Shown: positions 11,401 to 22,545, counted from the stretch's first letter. The stretch: 64,000 nucleotides of DNA from Gracilaria gracilis (GCA_030374805.1 JARGSG010000214.1:372001-436000); one strand, 5' to 3'. The notes: generated from the sequence alone by a model not told the origin. Program-made: numbers and translations.

Positions 11401-12217
11401 TTCGTTTCCAAATCATTTCTGAGTATACCGGGACTCGCGGTAATTCTCTTGCTACAATTGAGCAATATCGAGGCCATGTGAAGTACTTTCTGATACTATG
11501 ATTTACCCAAATTCTGATTTATTTCTAAAAGCTTTGAAAATTGTCATGGGAGTGGTGTACATTGAGTGTTAATTATGGACTTTGACGTCAGAATTCAACT
11601 TTTCGTGAAAGATACAATTTCGCTTCATGCTTCTTTCCTCTTCGTTTCAATGCGCGGCAAACTCGAAATGGTTAAGTACCACGCCAGATCCCTAATTCAT
11701 TACCAACACCCGCCCGACATGCCTAAGCACACCCCTGAAACTCCCTACCCTTTGCATCTCAGAACTTGCGAAAGCCTTAAGTTTCACCTTCGGTATGCAA
11801 TCTTTAATCCATACAGCTCTCACTTCATTCCGCGTTTCGTGGGGTCTCTTGGGCGCTGCCCTAGAGAAGAGAAGACACTGAGTCTGATAGCCCACAACTG
11901 TGCGCGAGCACTTCCAAGTACTTCCGACGAAGCTTATATCTTGAGCACGAAGGTCAACACACTGAAGCTGGTACGAGTTCTTCTTTCAGTTCAGCGCCAC
12001 ATGTCTTTGTCACCTTTGCAAAGCGACTGTCTTTCATTCTCTTTCTGACATCCATATGAATTCTTAGCGCGCTCTTCTCCATTCAAAAGTTGCCTCTGGG
12101 GCACGACTTTATCGCTAAGCGTAGCGTCACATCCAACTTGGTGACCAATCTTACTGTTCTGGTTCCTTCAAAGAATAGGCTTCGCTTCTGCAACTACTTC
12201 TTTCTCTAGTATTCCCT
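11401..12217. other. spacer between two divergent genes
   Basis: About 0.8 kb separates the minus-strand transposase start (11400) from the plus-strand gene starting at 12218-12263. A plus frame 11566-12048 has no recognisable domain. The spacer would hold both promoters, but I see no clear elements. Confidence 0.4.
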
Positions 12218-12472
12218 TTGCTGTTATCATCGTACAAGCACAAGTTTCCTCTCATTGTCGCAATGAGCTCTCGAGCGACAGACCGTGTAACCGTTGACCG
12301 GAATCTTAGCGTCATGGATGAAAACAGTGGAAAGCAGAATACTGCCACTGACATGTTGCCACCAAAGTCAGTTCGCATTCCAACTTCCACTGCTGCAGAG
12401 AAGCGCCGGTTGAAGGAAGCAGATGCTCCTGGGATGCCAACTGGTGGAGTCATTTCTGCTCGGCAGGTATTC
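12218..12472 (+). pseudogene. uncharacterised gene, first segment (before MITE)
   Basis: ATGs at 12218 and 12263 (MSSRATDRVTVDRNLSV) begin a hydrophilic frame ending ...TGGVISARQVF at the MITE boundary. Joining 12472 directly to 12843 gives ...ARQVF/NQLYREAMSG without a frame change, which shows that this gene existed before the insertion. It is divergent from the Tnp2-like gene and could be its accessory partner (as TnpA partners TnpD in En/Spm), but no homology was recognised. Confidence 0.55.
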
Positions 12473-12839
12473 GTCTGTGTTCTCGGAAATGGAATTTCAC
12501 ATTCAAAAATGCTAGTTTTGGTGACCGATTATCTGGTGACTTTTTCCATTTTTTTCGGATATTTGGGTTGGATATGAGGAAATACGTATTTGATGTGCTA
12601 GTTTGACATTCAAAATTTGCAGTTCTGGAAATTCCCCAGTTCTATAACTAGCATATTTGAAATTCTAAAACTGGCGAATTTCCAGAACTGCAAATTTTGA
12701 ATGCCAAACTAGCACACCAAATAAGTATTTCTTCATATCAAACCCAAATATCGGAAAAAAATTGGAAAAAGTCACCAGATAATCGGTCACCAAAACTAAC
12801 AATTTTGAATGTGAAATTCCATTTCCGAGAACACTGACG
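12473..12839. mobile_element. 367-bp palindromic (foldback) MITE
   Basis: Almost the whole element is an inverted repeat. The left arm starts GTCTGTGTTCTCGGAAATGG and the right arm ends CCATTTCCGAGAACACTGACG. It is flanked by TTC at 12470-12472 and TTC at 12840-12842, a 3-bp target duplication. A smaller inner palindrome lies around 12630-12680. The termini resemble the GGTGTTCTCGG ends at 52,042, 53,728 and 63,702. Confidence 0.85.
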
Positions 12840-12842
12840 TTC

Positions 12843-13867
12843 AACCAGCTTTACCGAGAAGCGATGTCCGGCCCATCAGTTCAAGCCGAAGGCTATCCTG
12901 TGTACTTAGAAATGGCGAATGCAGCGAAAGACCAGATCCGGCAGTCCCTGTACCAGAAGGTTGGACTAACAAGAGGGGAGAAGAATTTCAAATCCATCAA
13001 ACTCGAATACTAAGACCAGATTGCACAACTGAAACGGAGAGTTACCGAGAGCTTTCCAGTTCTTGTGCAGCTCAGAACTATTGTGTGGTGGCCGAGTTTA
13101 TCAAGGAAGCCATGCAACGTGATAAGAAGGCAAAGGCGGAAGCTGCGAAAAAGAACGAGAAGCAAAAAGCCTCGCGAGATGGAACAAAGTCAGTGAACAA
13201 CTTTGACCTTGAATCCACAAATTTGAAGACCTTGCCAGATTGGGAAGAGGTGCCTGATCTGAGCCCTGCTGTGGAGCAGAACACAGTAAGATGTGACCGC
13301 AACACCTCTCGCAATATTGGTGAAGCGCTCGATATCCGTGATGTCGAAAGGAACGTGCGTGCAAATTCAACTAAGGAGAGCCACTCTGGCGGCTTTCGAC
13401 GTTCTTCAGTAGTAACGGATGAAGAAAGTAAGCGGAGATTGGTTATTCGTAATGATTGCAACTCTCAAGGAGGCAGCGTAGACTGCTCCCAAAGTGAGGA
13501 ACATCAGGGTCATGGTAGAGATATATCTGTACAAAATTTCACCGCCCACTTGAATGGATCGAATCACAAGACCACTTCAAATACCTTAGAAGATGAAGAA
13601 GGCTTTGAATTTGATGATGAACATGACTCTGATGGCCATCATTCTGAGCCATGGATTTCACGCACAGGCAAGAACTTCAAACGTAAACGCACGGATAAGC
13701 GTTTCCCACGCAAGGATTATGAAGATGGTACCGTTTTCGAGACGAGCGATGAGATCTTTCCCAATTGGAAGAAGTTCAAAGGAACCGCCAAGCGCTCTAG
13801 TGATAATACACGCCCAGCAAAAGGGAAGTCTGCATTCCGCCGTCCACGTCCACGTGGGTCCGCGTAA
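12843..13867 (+). pseudogene. uncharacterised gene, second segment (after MITE)
   Basis: After the MITE the frame reads NQLYREAMSGPSVQAEGYPV, then QIRQSLYQKVGLTRGEKNF, an in-frame stop near 13,010, QIAQLKRRVTESFPVLVQL, and a frameshift near 13,080. The long frame 13085-13867 follows (AEFIKEAMQRDKKAKAEAAK), which is charged, Ser/Asp-rich and ends in a basic tail rich in Arg and Pro. The protein would have about 450 residues and looks nuclear (Lys/Arg clusters KRKRTDKRFPRK). Function is unknown. Confidence 0.55.
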
Positions 13868-14942
13868 GCATGAGCTTTCTCACGGTGCGACAGCCCCAAT
13901 GAACAGTTTGTACAGTGTTGTACTTTTCTGTTCTCCACTCTCCGTTCTTCATTTCTGGTATTGCTATGATGTTCTTATTCTCTGCTCTACCACTTGTAGC
14001 GTATTGACCTCTGAACTATTCACATCTTGTTGCTGGTTAGTAAAGGCTACGGAGATCACTTATAGTTCGATAAAGTCGTGTACTGAGGCTCAAATGAGAA
14101 CTACGAAGCAGCTATTTATATGTTCTCATGTTAGCGTTCATGTTTTGGGGTCTTCTCCGGGGCATACAATCTTCTTTCGAACAACTCATTTGTCTCCTTT
14201 GATACTGCGGTTGCTATTGATCCTGAGGGGGAAAATGGCAAGCAGTAAATGAACGCTCGGGTTTCGTAGATCTTGTTACAGCTTCATTTGACTCTATTTG
14301 GTCTGTTCAAAGCGTAATAGATAGGACGTCTTCCGTGCAGATCTTGAACACTTTTGGCAGATTAAATATAATTAATATGAAGAACACATCTGGGAATGTT
14401 TCCGGACTACTTCTTAGGCTCACTTTTGACCGTATTGCGCCTAGGTTCTGGCACGATTCAGATAGCAGTATGAACATTTTGGGAAGCTTTTATCGGGTGC
14501 ATACTGGCATGTTTATGTCTAAGTTTCGTCCGAATTGCCCGTCGGTGTTTGGGCTGTATTAAAGATAGATACCGCCATAATTTTGGCCATTTAATTGGGA
14601 CTCCTTAAGAGTTTATTTGGGCAAAACTTGGATCGTTACTGGGATATATTTCTATTCTATACTGCGGACAGGTCACTGTACATATTCGTGCCAACCCGGT
14701 CCCACTTTTAAAGCAATATACTGGACACAAATCGGTCGCTTTTGGTCCCGCAAAGGGTCCTAAAATTCGTCCAGACTACGATTAGATTTTGGGTGGTTTT
14801 CGGCCTACAGTAGTTGGCTATTTTTCAGCCTACAATAGTTGTAATGTTTTCAGCCATGATTTGGCGCATAAATGGCCTAAAAATCACGCCTCCTTCCTGC
14901 CTGTAGTAAGTACCATTATGGGCTATATTTGGGACCTGTACC
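13868..14942. other. 1.1 kb without recognised gene
   Basis: No domain-bearing frame. Around 14,780-14,860 there are repeated TTTTCGGCCTAC/TTTTCAGCCTAC motifs that could be subterminal repeats of the adjoining A/B element, but no inverted partner was found near 20.3 kb. Confidence 0.35.
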
Positions 14943-15695
14943 TTGCTCGCAGGGAGAAGAATAGGGAGTGTGGTTGATGAGTTGGGGGGTGTTGAAGTTG
15001 TGAAGGGGGGAGACAAGCGACGAGAACATGCGCACGGGGGAGGGGTACGACGTAGAAGTGGTGGTTCAGCCCATGATATTGTCGGAGGGACAGCAGCATT
15101 GGTTGAAAGGGAAGTAGAAGGAGAGAACGACGTACAAACAGAACGGCGTTGGGAAGTGAATGTCGTGGAGACGGTGCCACGAACGCCCCAGGGGATGGGT
15201 GTACGGCGTAACACCGTTTTCCTACCGAATGATGTGAGAAACGAAAGTGACGGCGGTCGTGGAGAAAGTGGAAGTATAATTCGAGGAGATGAAAGGGGAT
15301 CTACACGGGAAGGGAAAGTCAATAAGGAGAACTTAAGCGTATTGCCACGGTCTGCACTCGTTCAGAGGGTGAATTCGCTGAAGGGACAGTTAGGAAATAT
15401 GAAGGAAGATCACTATACATTGATGGTGAGTTTGAAGCTGACGCAGGAAGAATTGGCATGGCTGAGGGAGGAAAACAAACGGCAAAAAGTGTTGATCGAG
15501 AGTCTTCCGGAGGCAGTGAATGGAAGGAAGCGAGGTGGTGGAAGAAAAAAAGTGAGGGGGCACCGAAAGTATGATATTGGAGTGGAAGAATGTTTTTATG
15601 GATTTGCAAGGGCTGTATATGAAAGGATTCTTCATTACGCGAAGTTGGAGGCATCTGAACTTTGTTTCGGCACGAAAAACATTGGTAGAAGCTAA
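14943..15695 (+). CDS. element protein A1: coiled-coil protein
   Basis: A 250-codon frame from MLAGRRIGSVVDELGG. The N-terminal half is Gly/Arg/Glu-rich and disordered-looking. A coiled-coil-like helix follows (LVQRVNSLKGQLGNMKED to LTQEELAWLREENKRQKVL), then a basic stretch (GRKRGGGRKKVRGHRKYD) and a conserved block ECFYGFARAVYERILHYAKL...ASELCF. That block aligns with DAFRGVARGVYHNMLTWARR...TSKLCF in copy 2. It ends in TAA; the next ATG is 18 nt on in the same frame. It could be a DNA-binding accessory factor, but no known domain was recognised. Confidence 0.65.
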   Translation: MLAGRRIGSVVDELGGVEVVKGGDKRREHAHGGGVRRRSGGSAHDIVGGTAALVEREVEGENDVQTERRWEVNVVETVPRTPQGMGVRRNTVFLPNDVRNESDGGRGESGSIIRGDERGSTREGKVNKENLSVLPRSALVQRVNSLKGQLGNMKEDHYTLMVSLKLTQEELAWLREENKRQKVLIESLPEAVNGRKRGGGRKKVRGHRKYDIGVEECFYGFARAVYERILHYAKLEASELCFGTKNIGRS

Positions 15696-15713
15696 AAGAA
15701 CAGGAGTGAGACG

Positions 15714-16142
15714 GTGGGAGAAAGTAGAGAGAGGAGCATGTTTGTAGTTGGGGAGAAGGAGATGGTGCCTAGGTGTCCAATTCAAGTTGCATATGAGATG
15801 AGGGCGTACACACCATCGACAGAAGATGGAAGTAATGTGTTGTTGAAGTATGTGGTCGAGACAGAAATAATGGGAGAGACGTGGGAGGCGATAAGGGAAG
15901 CGGGGTGGAAACAACAGTGCGTGGCAAATGTAAGCGCGGACAAGTGTCTGAAGCAGCGGATGAAGCAGACGATAAGCGATATGATTGGGGTGCGAAATCG
16001 GGCTGCTCGGGACAGATTATTATCCTCACTGGGATATGATTTGATTGCGAAGCGGGCGAAGCCTAGCAAGGGGACGGAGCGTGGTGAGGAATTGAAGATG
16101 CAGATGGAAGAGGCTCGCGAGAAGTTTATGGGAAGTGAATAG
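15714..16142 (+). CDS. element protein A2
   Basis: 142 codons, starting MGESRERSMFVVGEKEMVPR and in the same frame as A1. The conserved core aligns with copy 2: AYTPSTEDGSNVLLKYVVE with MFTPSVEGGADALLKTMVQ, and CLKQRMKQTISDMIGVRN with CLRQRMKQTMSDVVVVRK. It is predominantly helical and rich in Lys/Arg. The identical MKQT core in two diverged copies indicates past selection on the protein. Function is unknown. Confidence 0.65.
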   Translation: MGESRERSMFVVGEKEMVPRCPIQVAYEMRAYTPSTEDGSNVLLKYVVETEIMGETWEAIREAGWKQQCVANVSADKCLKQRMKQTISDMIGVRNRAARDRLLSSLGYDLIAKRAKPSKGTERGEELKMQMEEAREKFMGSE

Positions 16143-16148
16143 GATGGA

Positions 16149-16807
16149 ATGAACAAGTTGTGTGCGTGGAGAATGAGGCGTTTCGAAGATGTCGCGTACT
16201 CTGGGTCAACTGTGCATGCTCCACCGTGGGGCTGTGATGAAGAAGATAAGTATTTCAAGAATGGAATGGCGGTGGCAGTATCAGAGGAGTACATGGGATA
16301 CGCAGTGGAGACCGAATGTAATGGGGAAAAGTATTACGTGGACTGGACAGTGATGCACCTCGCCAGACTTGATGCGTGGATTGGATGTGTGATGAAAACT
16401 ATGAACGAGGGTGTGGGACGTGGAGGACAAAGGCAGCTCTTGTTTTCTACATTTTATGCGATGTATCTGCCAAGGGCAGTGGAGGGTATATTGAAGGTGG
16501 CATGGGAATTGGTGAGGGAGGAGAACGGCCAAGAGTTTGAGAACGATGGGTTTTTAGAGAGGAATCCGAGGTGTGTGTCGAAGAATTCGGAGAGAACTGC
16601 GACGTTTGGGCTTTGGATTCCATCGAGGGAGAAGGTACAACTAGCGGTGTGGAGGAATACTTTATGGCGAATTTAACGCAAAGACTTGGAGCGGTTCTTG
16701 ATTGCTACATAGCAGCGTGCCGACCGAAAGAGCCCAGTTTCAGTCGTTTGGTTGGAAACAGGGGAGACGGTAGGGATGGGGCAGAAGGAGGAGAGGGGAG
16801 AGGGTAG
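16149..16807 (+). pseudogene. element protein A3, one frameshift
   Basis: The frame starts at MNKLCAWRMRRFEDV, 6 nt after the A2 stop and again in the same frame. The hallmark HLARLDAWIGCVMK...GRGGQRQ matches TLARLDAWILTVVT...PRGGQRQ in copy 2. Near 16.6 kb the frame shifts; the C-terminal part FMANLTQRLGAVLDCYIA continues in the frame of 16571-16807 and aligns with FVENVSKRLGSVTDCFIG in copy 2. No known domain was recognised. Confidence 0.6.
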
Positions 16808-17023
16808 AATGAATTAGAGTGGGAGGAGTGGAGATAGCTGTGGGATGATGACGAGGTGATAATCCTTCTTCATCCAATAGTTAGCTCCAATCTTTCCTGC
16901 GGAAGAGGGTGGTAGTGATTGGTTTATGAAAACCTTATGGAATGAGCGCTATGCGGGAGGTGGGAAGTAGGGCCTGGAAATGGGGTCTCGATAGAATCTT
17001 TTGAGGTAGAATCTGCGGAAACG

Positions 17024-20000
17024 TTAGTAGAGGCGGGAAGTAAAGGGGGTTTCGGGGTAGTTCTGGCCGAGAACATGAACGCAAGCAAGGATAGAAGAGA
17101 AAGTGATGAGTCCAAACCACGGAGAAACGTTGTCGGATGTAGAGTGCGCGGAGATGGGAACTGGATGGGCGGGGTGGTTGTGTTCGTCGTCTGTTGCCCA
17201 TCGGAGGCATACACAGTTGAGGGTGACATCGACTTCGTCGCTGGGTGGGAAGAGCTCCATGAACTGTACGAAGGCGAATTCCATAGAAGATGGAGTGGAA
17301 AAAGGCAGGGGGAAGCGAAGAAGGGAGATGAATTTGCAGACCCAGACGATTGAGGTGGAGTTGGAGGAGCTGGTGCCTGCGACGAGGACGTGAGAGAACT
17401 TCTGGGATTCAGAAGGGCCGAAGGAAGGGGCGGCAAATATTTGCTGGATGAGAGGAACTGGAAGATCCTGGAGTGCGAGCTCGTTCCGCTCTTCAATGTA
17501 GTGGTTGAGTGACGGTACATAACCACCGGCGACGTAAGCGGAGTCGACAACGGTGATTCGGGTGCGACGGAGAGTGGGGGAGTTCCCCGAGAGTTGTAGC
17601 ACTTCGAGAGAAATGATGAGGAATGAAGGGAGCGCGTTTTGTCCAATCTGTTGGAGATTGGAGAGAGTGTCGGTGGGGAAGAAGTCTTGGAGAGAGTTAG
17701 GATTGAAATAAGGGTTAGAGTGAAGGAATTTGTGGGCGGTAATGAGATCAGCAAATGAGATAAGTTTTCCATCACGGACCAAACCGGGTTGGCGGGATTG
17801 GATGAGAGAGGCGAGGGCAGGAGAAGAGAAAGCGATGGAGGGGTTGGTGGAAAGGGGGTTCCAATCTTTGGTGTCGTTGGAGCGATGGATGGCGCGAATG
17901 GTTTCTTCATGTGCGGTGGACTTGCACTTTGAGGTTTTGAAGTAGTGTGACTTGAAGAGGGAGTGGGCGTGTTCGAATATGCCGGCATCGTTGAAGTGGA
18001 GGCCTCCGAAGCGGCAAATGTCCTCGACGATGTGGTCGAGGAGATGGAAATTGAGGGTGCCACGGATGGAAGTGTGCTGGGGGCCGAGGACGAGTACGGC
18101 TGTGCGCTTGAAGGAGCGGATTTAGAATTGGAGGTCTGCGAGACGGGAGTCTGTCTATTCTGTGGAGGAGTTGTATCGCATGGAGAAGAGGAGAAGATCG
18201 GAGTACTTGGTGAAAACGGAAGTGATGGGAGCTGCATCGACTTTGTCACAGCAGCGGTCGAAGAATGCGCCGATGAAGGGGAAGACAATGTCAAGTGAGC
18301 GGTAGTCTTTTGCTTCGAGCATACCACATAGGCCGTCTGAAGTGAAGAAACCGTTAAGGGCCTGATCGTTGTCCGAGGAGGAAAAGTCGATGTGGAGTCC
18401 TGTGGCTGGGGAGTGCTTCTCGATGGCGGCGAGGATGGTGTTCGCGTGTTTAAGGAGGGAGGAGCGATCGGAGTTGAAGGAACGACGGGACTTGGAGGAA
18501 CTGGGAGTAGTGAAGAGTGACTCTGACTTGAGTCTCTCGATGGTGGCGAGCTTGAGAAGCTTGGAGATGCCAAGGTGGAAGTTCTGGAGTGGTTCGGAGG
18601 AGAAGATGTTGTAAGCGGAGAGGAGAGGGGTGATGTTGAAGAGGGGGTAAGATTCGAAGAGAGAGGAGTATTTTGCGAGGGAAAGGGAGTGGAGTGCTTC
18701 AACGGCCTTTTACTTCGCGTTTCGGGCGATTCCGGGCTTTCTGGCGAGGAGAGCCTTTTCAGCATCTTGAAGGAGGGCAGAGTGTGATTTGCGGGCAGCG
18801 AGAGTCTGGGTCTGGGATCGAAGAGGGGGGGATGGAATGTGTGGATGGAGGTCGGAGCGTGGGACGGTACATCGGATGGTGGGGGCGGGTGCCGTGGGAG
18901 ATGGCGAGAATATCCTTTGCTTCTGGGATGTCTGCGCAGTAGCTGGCGATGATTGGGTGACAATGGCGGAGCACGCCAATAGCGTCACGGAAGGGGAAGC
19001 CAGTGAGGCCGGAGGAGAAAAGATGGTTGAGGAGGTTGGAGATGGCACGCTGGAGGAGTTGGATTTTGGTAGAGCGGGAGATGCTGGATGAAGTTTGGGG
19101 GATGATATCGGGGTCTTGAAAAGGGGTGGAGAGATGAAAAGAGGTGGGAAGGTATCCGAGAAGGGTGAGGTTGTTGGTGATACATTTGCAACGGAAGGAA
19201 TCGGAGAAGTTGAGGAGGGTGATGTGAAGGGGGTAGAAGGTGATGGAAGAGGATTTGAGGGAGGTGGAGGACTTGTCGGAGTATACTTGGACGAAGCCGA
19301 TGAAGGAGTCGATACCGGTGTCCTCAGAGGTGTGCCAGATGCAGGAGTTATTGTAGGACTGCATGATTGCGTGCTTGAGGGCCGGGATGGCTTGTTTTCC
19401 GAGGGAGGAAGCCATGGGGTGTGCGAAAGCGGGAGAGCCGGAGGAGGTTGTGTGGGAGACGTGGTGGAAGAAGGTGTTGTCGGAGTGTGCGAGTGCGAGT
19501 TGTCGTTTATGGACTTGGATAGCATCCTTTCGGAAGATGGTGGCTGTAAAAAGGTGCTGTGGGTCGTAGAGGGTGGTGGGGGTGAAACCGATGTTGCTGA
19601 CTCGGTGTTGGAAGAGGTCTGTTTGAAGTTTGAGACACTGGGAAACGGAGGAGACGGCGTTGTGAAAGGCTGACTTGGAGAAGGCAGGGTCGTGGAGGAG
19701 AGAGATGAGTTCGTCTGCCTCGCAGTGGCCAAGGGCGAAAGCGAAGGAAGAGATGTAGAGGACTATTCGTTCGAGGTGGGGGTTGTTCAGGAGAGGAAAG
19801 GAGGGGGTGGCGGAGGAGGTGGGGAGGGGAAGAGGGAGCAGACGGGGGTGCCTATGATAGGGTAGGCGTCTTGGGTGTGGATGGAGAGGGAGAGCTGTTG
19901 CTGGTGGTAGGAGTCGTCGTCAGCGATGGGGACGTTATCGGAAGAGCGATTGGAGAGAGGAGGTGGAGGGGGTGGTGGGAGTTGGGGGATGGACTTGTGA

Positions 20001-20155
20001 CGCTTTGTGCGTGCGGGGAAGTGAGAGACGTTGCCGCCGGGGGAGAGGAAATGCCTGTTTGCGGTGAGACGGTTGGGGCATCTCCTTTGGTGCCTTTGAA
20101 TGGCGGGGATGGTGCGAGTGAAGAAGGAGCAGCCTTCAACGCAGCAATTAGGCAT
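17024..20155 (-). pseudogene. element protein B: Plavaka/CACTA-like transposase, copy 1
   Basis: The N-terminus (MPNCCVEGCSFFTRTIPAI) carries a C2HC finger, C-x3-C-x12-H-x3-C, ending RRCP. After Pro/Ser-rich sequence and a frameshift near 19.8 kb the core reads FVQVYSDKSSTSLKSSSITF (catalytic-type Asp in YSDK), FYPLHITLLNFSD, SYCADIPEAKDILA (Asp in A-D-x-P-E), SEPLQNFHLGISKLL, and GTLNFHLLDHIVEDI with GIFEHAHSLFKSHY. These are the motif series of fungal Plavaka-type CACTA transposases. The C-terminal 252 codons (17782-17024) are open. At least two frameshifts and a stop indicate decay. The very long frame 18963-16924 on this strand is a shadow. Confidence 0.75.
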
Positions 20156-20479
20156 GGCGGGTAGCGGTGTGGGGAAGTTGGGGGAGAGGCGGGGTACGTG
20201 GCGGGAAGCGTAATATTGCGCATGGAAGGTGGGAGGGAGTGATGGGGGAGGTGGAACGTGATGCGAAGGCCTTTCAATAGTGAGAGAATAAACGGCCGAT
20301 ATCCCATGTGAGAATTGTTGAATAGATGTGCTGTATCTCTATAAAGAGTTCCTATTCGAAGGGTTTGTATTCTTCTAATCATATTCCATAAGCAGCTATC
20401 TATGTATATAAATCCCTATTTGGAGAGATATATATTCCTATTTGCCGCCGTAAAGTTCTCAATATGTGCCACTTACACA

Positions 20480-20718
20480 CTTACATTGGGTTCGGAAACT
20501 AGCATGAACGAAAGTAACATGCTAGTTTTTCTTCCATCCAAACTAGCAATGAAGGAAATAATCTGGAATGATTCTTTCCACACAAACTAGCAAAAGTCGA
20601 AATGTGGAAATATTTTCGGAAGTTAAGTACATCCAAATTTGGATAAATTCACCGGTTTTTCGATCATTTTAATTCGTTCATTTTTGACACCAAAACTAGC
20701 ATTCCGATAACATCGACG
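20480..20718. repeat. MITE remnant with CTAGTTT subterminal repeats
   Basis: The right end reads AAAACTAGCATTCCGATAAC then ATCGACG, matching the ends at 53,728 and 63,702. Several CTAGTTT/AACTAGC motifs occur inside (20,500-20,700). The left end is uncertain; GGGTTCGGAAACTAGCA near 20,488 is the best candidate. Confidence 0.45.
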
Positions 20719-20736
20719 TGAAATTGGGCGGGATAG

Positions 20737-20986
20737 TATGTGAAGGCGCGCGTTACAGTGCTGGTGCGTTCGCGTCTTCTCCGCCAGGTGGGCTCGCCTA
20801 TCTAAAGCTTTGTTGCGGCTCGGTTGGCTTTGTCGCACCCCTCCGTTGAAGGGCTGCCAAATCTATAGGCTTTGCTGTGGCTCGGAGGGCGCGCGTAGCG
20901 AAGCAAGTGCGATACTAACTATTTAGCTTTTGTGGACCGTCTCTTCGGAATAGGAAACGAAGATATTGGTAAGGAAGTCGCGAGCA
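20737..20986 (+). repeat. left long terminal inverted repeat
   Basis: Pairs with 22,994-23,247. Its inner end runs into the start of the internal gene, so that the codons for VRKSRA lie inside the repeat. Confidence 0.75.
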
Positions 20987-21497
20987 ATGCATATGGGACG
21001 CGTTCGTGGCGTTAGTAGTGCTGCCTCACGGGAAGGGAAAAGATGTCATGCACGTGAGCATCGGACTTTTACAAAAAGAATGCCGTCAATCCATGATTTT
21101 ACTGGAGCCAAGTATCTCGTGAAGGAGGACCTCCCCATAAACAAAATGAAGAAGTACGGTGGTGACCAAGGCTACTCAAATATTGTGAAAAGCCGTATGT
21201 GCGAGATTCGTAAATGGCACGTGGCTGAAAAACGCCTCTTGTTGCACAATGACAAGCATGTTCCTGAAGCGTATGTGCAGGAGAAGTAGAGCGTTATTCG
21301 GTTCTCTGTGTCTCCCACGTTGACGAAGGGCGTCGTGAGCGCTATATGATTGAGCACATGGATGGTGATCATATCACGCAATTTGACGACTTGGCAGGCA
21401 TGCCAATTCGGCATTGGTTTCACGTTTATTTGAAGGTTCATTTTCATCATGAGATCGCGCGGCGGTACGGCCTGTATAAGGACACAAGTGAAGAACA

Positions 21498-21788
21498 CCC
21501 TATAAACACCGAATGTGGCCAAAATATGGCCGAAATATGCTGAAATGGGGCCGTTTATGGGGAAAACGTTGAAGAGCGTGTAACTACTGAACATAAGTAC
21601 TCCTGCTGGCTGACACGTGTATAATTTGGCCATATTTTGGTCAAATTTCGGCTACATATTTGGCCATATGAGCAAAAACGAAACTGGTTTATGTTCGCTG
21701 TATAACCATCCACATAAGTTGTCGAGTGAAATGGCCATATTTCGGCCATATTCTTGCCAAATTTCGACCATATATGGTGTTCATAGGG
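21498..21788. mobile_element. CCCTAT-ended MITE, copy 1
   Basis: 291 bp starting CCCTATAAACACCGAATGTG and ending GGTGTTCATAGGG. Subterminal repeats of GGCCATATTTCGGCC type and its complement fill both ends. It interrupts the unknown gene of the long-TIR element. No clear target duplication was read. Confidence 0.8.
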
Positions 21789-22265
21789 GACAGCGTTGGA
21801 CTGTCGACGGTGCAACGTACCTTGAAGTGGATAAGGTCATGAAGGTCGAGCGTCGTCTCCATCGTTTAGAAGGTGGGTGTTACTACGGCCAGAATCACGA
21901 CGAGCCCATTTTGAGGTTGGCAGCAAATAGAGCTCAACTCTCTGGGAGGCCCGGGTCTGGCCAATGTGCTTACCCTCCAAGTTATTTGGAGCGATGGGAT
22001 TCCTTACCGAAAGAAGTACGACTCTTGGACCGATCCGTGGAAGGCGGTAGCGCTTGACGACTGCAAGGTCCCTGAAAGACTTCACTCCTACTGCTTGAAA
22101 AATCCAGGTGTTGCTTTACGCGTCTCGAGCTCTGCCGATCGCGAGAGATTTAAGGGGATCATGCGGTTCGAGCTCCGCGAGGAGCGCCTGATGATTTGCC
22201 CCTCCCCGCCCATGTGCATCCAAACTGCCCTTGCCATTTCTTTCGCACGAGTTGTTGATGAGCAC

Positions 22266-22545
22266 CCCATGAATATCGAAAATGTCCAAAATATAGCCCA
22301 GATATGGCCGAAATGTGGCGGTTTAACTCGAGAATTTTGTGAGAACGTCTAACAAGCGAAAACAAACAAGTTTCATATCTCTTCATATGGCCAAAATGTG
22401 GACGAAATATAGCCGTAATATGGGCGGCTTGTACACATGTCAGCTAGCAAAAATATTTAATTTTACTAGTTACACGTTCTCCCAAATTTTCGAGTTAAAG
22501 AGCCACATATCGGCCACATTTCGGCCATATTCGATGTTCATAGGG
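22266..22545. mobile_element. CCCTAT-ended MITE, copy 2
   Basis: 280 bp starting CCCATGAATATCG and ending CGATGTTCATAGGG. Its centre shares GTTACACGTTCTCCCAAATT with copy 3 (GATTACACGCTCTCCCAAGTT-like). It lies in the same interrupted gene as copy 1. Confidence 0.8.

Larger units (their letters stand above)
14943..20382. mobile_element. convergent two-gene CACTA/Plavaka-like element, copy 1
   Basis: A plus-strand A module (14943-16807) faces a minus-strand transposase B (20155-17024), with about 0.2 kb between the stops. The same arrangement and homologous proteins occur at 31.0-36.6 kb, so the two genes travel together. The ends are not delimited: no CACTA-type termini or target duplications could be read by eye. 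The outer limits given are the gene limits. Confidence 0.75.

Noticed and set aside
16924..18963. 679-codon minus frame as a giant Ser/Pro-rich protein
   Set aside because: It is a shadow of the B transposase: the conserved motifs (GTLNFHLLDH and others) lie in another minus frame, and the Ser/Pro content follows from C-rich composition.
18710..19732. 340-codon Ser/Pro/Thr-rich minus frame as a gene
   Set aside because: Most of it overlaps the real B frame (YSDK, ADIPEAK). Only its last part (from CTVPRS) is likely to be genuine B sequence.
14600..20600. CACTA terminal inverted repeats for element copy 1
   Set aside because: CACTG/CACTA strings occur near 14,670 but no matching inverse near 20.3-20.6 kb could be read, so the ends are left undefined.
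21498..21788. MITE copy 1 as a spliceosomal intron
   Set aside because: No convincing GT donor at the element edge; an AG exists in ATAGGG but the join is not clearly in frame.
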